Below are positions 60,683-64,000 of a stretch of 64,000 bases of DNA, piece after piece. The notes under the pieces were generated by a model. The model was given only the letters and a program-made list of their open reading frames with translations, made no database searches and was not told the DNA's origin. Source of the DNA: Diacronema lutheri (taxonomy: Eukaryota; Haptophyta; Pavlovophyceae; Pavlovales; Pavlovaceae); assembly GCA_019448385.1 (NCBI GenBank), contig JAGTXO010000007.1:620001-684000 (forward strand). Direction: 5' to 3'. Numbering within the stretch: the stretch's first letter is position 1; each line of letters opens with the position of its first letter. Both the position numbers and the translations under genes were made by a program.

Positions 60683-62750
60683 ATGGGCGCGCCCCCCCCG
60701 CGTTCAAAACGGGGTTGGGGTTGGTCAGCCATGCGCGGCTCGGGCTCGGGCTGGGCTGAGCCCGTGCCGCTGATCGAGGACGCGGAGGCGTTCGAGGAGA
60801 CCTTCGCGACGCTACGGCACATTGGCGCGGGCGCGTCCGGCCGCGTGCTCCTGGTCGAGCACCGGCGCACGCGCGCGAAGTGCGTCCTCAAAAAGATCCC
60901 GATGATGTCGATGAAGGACGCGGGTGCGGCGCCGCGCGCCGCACCGCGCCGCGCCGCATGGCACGGCGCCGAGCGGCGCGCGCCACGCGCGCGCCGCCCG
61001 CCGCCCGTCCATCCGCCGCGCAGGGCCCGTGATGAAGGAGGTGACTGTGCTCGCGCAGCTCGACCACCCGAACATCACGCGCTACCACGGCAGCTGGCAT
61101 GCCGACGGCTGCCTCAACATCCTGATGGAGTACGCGGACGGCGGCTCGCTCGCCGACGCTCTGCGCGGGCGGGCGGAGGATAAGGCATACCTCGACGAGG
61201 ACGTGATCATGGACTGGTTCGTGCAGGCCGCGCGCGCCGTGCACTACATCCACGAGCGCAAGATTGTACATCGCGACCTCAAGGCGCAAAACGTCCTCCT
61301 CACCAAGCGCGGGCTGATCAAGGTGTGCGACTTTGGGATCTCGAAGGTGCTCGAGGAGACGTCGGGCGGCTCTGCCGGCCTCGCCTCCACCTGCATCGGC
61401 ACGCCCTTCTACCTCTCGCCCGAGATCGTCGAGGCGCAAAAGTACGGCCTGCCCACCGACATCTGGTCGCTCGGCGTGCTGCTCTACGAGATGGCCGCGC
61501 TGCGCAAGCCGTTCGAGGCGGACTCGCTGCCCGCGCTCGCGATGCGCATCACCCGCGCCGTCTACAACGAGCTCCCCGACTGCTTCTCGCCCGAGCTTCG
61601 CGCGCTCGTGCGCCGCCTGCTCCAACGCGACCCGGCCGAGCGGCCGACCGCCGACTCGCTGCTCTGCGACGAGTACGTGCAGGCGAACGAGGATCGGTTC
61701 AACGCGCAGCTTGCCGAGCTCGCGGAGCTTGCGCACGGCCTCGCCTCCGCCCGCGCCTCCTTCGCCTCGCCCCCCGTCCCGCACCACCGGCCGTCCGCGC
61801 TCACGCCGCCCGCGCACCAGCCGGCGGCGGCGGCGGCGGCGGCAGGCGCGGCGGTCGGCGGCGAATCGCCCGCCCCCGGCCCCACCCCCGCGTCCGACGC
61901 GCAAGCGCAGCCAGCGCTCGCGACGATCGGCGACGCGACGCTCGTGCTCGGCGCGCCCGCCGTCAGCGCGCCGCTCGACGCGCCGCCGCCGCCACTCGCG
62001 GCGCGCGTGCTCGCGCAGCCCCCGCGCACGCTCGGCCGTGCGCGGGGGCTCGACATGCTCAGCGAGGCGGGCGAGGCGGCGCAGCTGCCCGCGCGCGGCG
62101 CGTCTCTGCCGAGCGCCACCGCGCCGCTGGCCGCGGAGCGCGAGTCGCTCGCGCCGGGCGCAGGCGCCGGGCGTGCGAGCGTCGGACTGCTGCTGCACGC
62201 CGCGGCGGGCAGCCCGCAGGCCGAGCGCGCGATGGCGTGCGCGCTGCGGCACGAACTCGTGCTTGAAACGAGCGACGCTTGCGCGCTGTCGCCCAGCCGG
62301 CTGCGCGCCTCGCTTGAGGACAACATGCGCTTCTCACTCAACATGCGCGCGCTCGAGACGAACCTCGCGGCCGCGGCCGACGACGACGCGGGCGCGCCCG
62401 ACGCGACGCCGCCGAGCGAGGACAACGCGGCCGGGCGCGCGAGCGACGCGCCGCGCGGTGTGCTCGTGCCCAGCGCCAGCTCGGATGCCGGCGTCTGGGC
62501 TCACGGCGTCGAGCGCGCTTGCGGCGCGTCGGCGTGCGGATCGCGCGAGCACGGGCAACCGGCGGGCGACGCCGAGCACGCGTCGGCGCGATCGCCGCTC
62601 GCCGTCAACAACGCGGGCTTCGTTACGAGGCGCAGGTCGCGCCGCGGCGAGCGGAGCAAGGCGAGGCCCGCAGTCTCGCCCGCGACGTTTGCCGCGCCGC
62701 CGCCTAGCACCGCGCCGCGGGCGGCGGTGGCCGACGCGCCGGCGAGCTGA
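60683..62750 (+). CDS. NEK-like serine/threonine kinase
   Basis: Two exons (60683..60923, 61024..62750) join in phase 1 across a 100-bp intron with GTGCGGC donor, giving 655 aa; ATG 60731 is an alternative start. The kinase domain (residues about 35-320) is complete: HIGAGASGRVLLVEH, CVLKKIPM with the Lys, EVTVLAQLDHPNITRYHGSW, VHRDLKAQNVLLT, VCDFGISKVLEET, CIGTPFYLSPEI and DIWSLGVLLYEMAALRKPFE. The HRDLKxQNVLL and GTPFYLSPE residues suit the NEK family, linked to cilia and the cell cycle. The C-terminal half is Ala/Pro-rich with a basic RRRSRRGERSKARP patch. It should be an active kinase. Confidence 0.92.
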
Positions 62751-62894
62751 CGCCAATCTGCTCGCAGGCGTCGTGTGCGGTGTGCACTGGCGTCCGAAAG
62801 GGATGAACGATCGCATGTTGCCTGACGGCAGAGAACCTCGGCTCGGCTGTCCCGCGGACGAGGTTCTTGAAGCATGGCGGTTGCACGGCCGGAC

Positions 62895-62926
62895 TCTGAG
62901 CCCCCCCCCCCCCCCCCCCCCCCCCC
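62895..62926 (+). repeat. C27-class homopolymer
   Basis: A long C run between the kinase gene and the broken pyruvyltransferase copy; no coding signal. Confidence 0.85.
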
Positions 62927-62949
62927 TAAAGGCCATCGAAACGACCTGC

Positions 62950-64000
62950 CGGTGGCGGGCGTCACCACGGGGCACCCGCTCCACAGCCCCAGCCCATCCA
63001 CGCAAAATTTGCAGAGCGATTTCGGGCGCTCACCCGTGCGTCACCTCCGCGCGAGAAGGCCTCGTGCTCGCGAACCACGTCGATTGTCGCGATCGTTGGG
63101 AAGAGTGCATCCGTGTCGATACAATCGGCGAGGCCGTGCGGCGCGACATTGGCCATGGCCAGCCGGCGCAGCCGGGCCATGACGCCGTCGGCCTGGAGCA
63201 ATTGCTTCTCGTAGCCAGCCAGCCGATGGAGCTCGTCTGCGAGCTGCTTGGGGCCCTGCGAGACCAGGTCAGCGTTGAGCATGAAGGTGTACGCGGGAGA
63301 ATCGATCTCGGAGGCAAGCTCGGCCGCCTTGTACGTGTTGCCCTGCGTAAAGAGGGCGGGGGTGTTCGCGAGGCGCGCGTACAGGGACACGTGGAATGAT
63401 CCGGACACGATCACGTCCGCTTGCCTGAAGAGCCACACGACCTTCGCTCACGACTTGGCCTCTTCTGTGAACAAGTGGGCGCTCGCGTTGTGCTTTGTCG
63501 CCAGCGCGCTGAGCTCTCGAAATGATGGCGAACCGCGACTCGGTATACAGTGCATGCCCATCGGCTGGTAGAAGATGACGTGGAGATGCTCCTCCTTCAC
63601 AAAGAGCAGATCAAGCGCGTTGAGGAGCGTTGTGCGGTATCGTCTAGAGCCGAACGTGCTGCAAGCGTACAGCAACGTTTTGCTTGTGCGAGGCGGCCGA
63701 AGGTGCGCCGGACTCAGGTACGCGCGTTCGCGGAACTCTCTTTCCACGCCAGCTGTGAAGTCGGTGGGCAGCAGCGCGACGGTGTCGACTGCCGGCCCCT
63801 CGATAGCGCCAGGTCAGACGCCGACCGCCTCGAGCCAGCGCGAGCTCAGCGAGTCGCGCACCGTCAGCCATTTTGCGCGCTCAAGGATCCGTGCGCCTCT
63901 CGACGCGACCTGCATCGCACGTGCAGTGCATCTCGCCGAGGGGTTGGACGAGGTCAGCGTACGCAGCGAGCGCTCGTGAACAGCAGCCGAGGCGTCGCGT
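62950..64000 (-). pseudogene. Broken polysaccharide-pyruvyltransferase-like gene (runs off the window)
   Basis: On the minus strand a continuous frame reads KWLTVRDSLSSRWLEAVGV, then EREFRERAYLSP, LLYACSTFGSRRYRTTLLNA, and VVWLFRQADVIVSGSFHVSL, then TQGNTYKAAEL, the NTYK motif of pyruvyltransferases. It is interrupted in frame by TGA near 63813 and 63450; the copy at 30.8 kb has Arg (CGA) at the first of these. Other genes here use TGA as a normal stop, so recoding is unlikely. The 5' part continues beyond the window edge. The end near 62960 merges into GC-rich sequence. It was probably a recent duplicate. Confidence 0.7.

Noticed and set aside
63448-63450. In-frame TGA read as selenocysteine in the pyruvyltransferase copy
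   Set aside because: A second TGA replaces an Arg codon of its paralogue, no SECIS-like hairpin was seen, and TGA is a normal stop here.
1-64000. tRNA, rRNA or other structured RNA genes
   Set aside because: No cloverleaf with A/B boxes or rRNA-like stretch could be recognised by eye; a covariance-model scan was not possible here.

Overview
This window is nuclear DNA of a very GC-rich microbial eukaryote, most likely a haptophyte alga (a pavlovophyte or prymnesiophyte). The evidence is spliced genes with short GT-AG introns, eukaryote-only proteins (IP3 receptor, Pol III subunit RPC5, proteasome receptor Rpn13, TBC Rab-GAP, NEK kinase, PPR protein) and long G/C homopolymers inside introns. 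Nearly all introns start GTGCG. The species call is an inference.

Layout. 1-16.2 kb: the 3' part of a ULK4/RUNKEL-like armadillo gene converges on an LRR gene, followed by a giant IP3-receptor-type calcium channel (3 exons, about 3,700 codons). 16.2-18.0 kb: an SLC30A9-type metal transporter starting 12 bp from the channel start. 18.1-18.7 kb: LINE 3' fragment. 18.9-26 kb: an unrecognised Q/H-rich gene, a small 143-aa ORF back to back with POLR3E/RPC5, an unrecognised 204-aa gene, and ADRM1/Rpn13 behind a TATA box. 26.3-30.7 kb: a C2 plus class-3 lipase divergent from a membrane alpha/beta-hydrolase-like gene. 30.7-37.2 kb: a lower-GC, repeat-rich island with two polysaccharide-pyruvyltransferase-like genes, a broken third copy, a Pif1/Helitron-type helicase scrap and LINE tails. 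37.2-43.5 kb: a papain-like protease lacking its 5' end, an alpha/beta hydrolase, a 5'-truncated LINE with RT-downstream and nuclease-like regions, a divergent CDF transporter and a cytochrome b561. 43.6-62.8 kb: a dense run of housekeeping-type genes: B3-Tudor-like nuclear protein, EEP phosphatase/nuclease, SPPPP-rich membrane glycoprotein, DUF1244-MogA fusion, PPR protein, gankyrin-like ankyrin protein, AMP-ligase-like protein without P-loop, TBC Rab-GAP, DD3-3-like membrane protein and NEK-like kinase. 62.9-64 kb: another broken pyruvyltransferase copy, near-identical over about 250 bp to the one at 30.8 kb.

Two organising features stand out. First, nine gene pairs are head to head with only 12-166 bp between start codons, so bidirectional promoters appear to be the norm. 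Second, one LINE family has left 5'-truncated tails; three have clear target-site duplications (17, 10-13 and 11 bp) and a fourth a decayed one, and several lie directly against start or stop codons.

All exon borders were read by eye from frame continuity and GT-AG sites; no transcript evidence was available.
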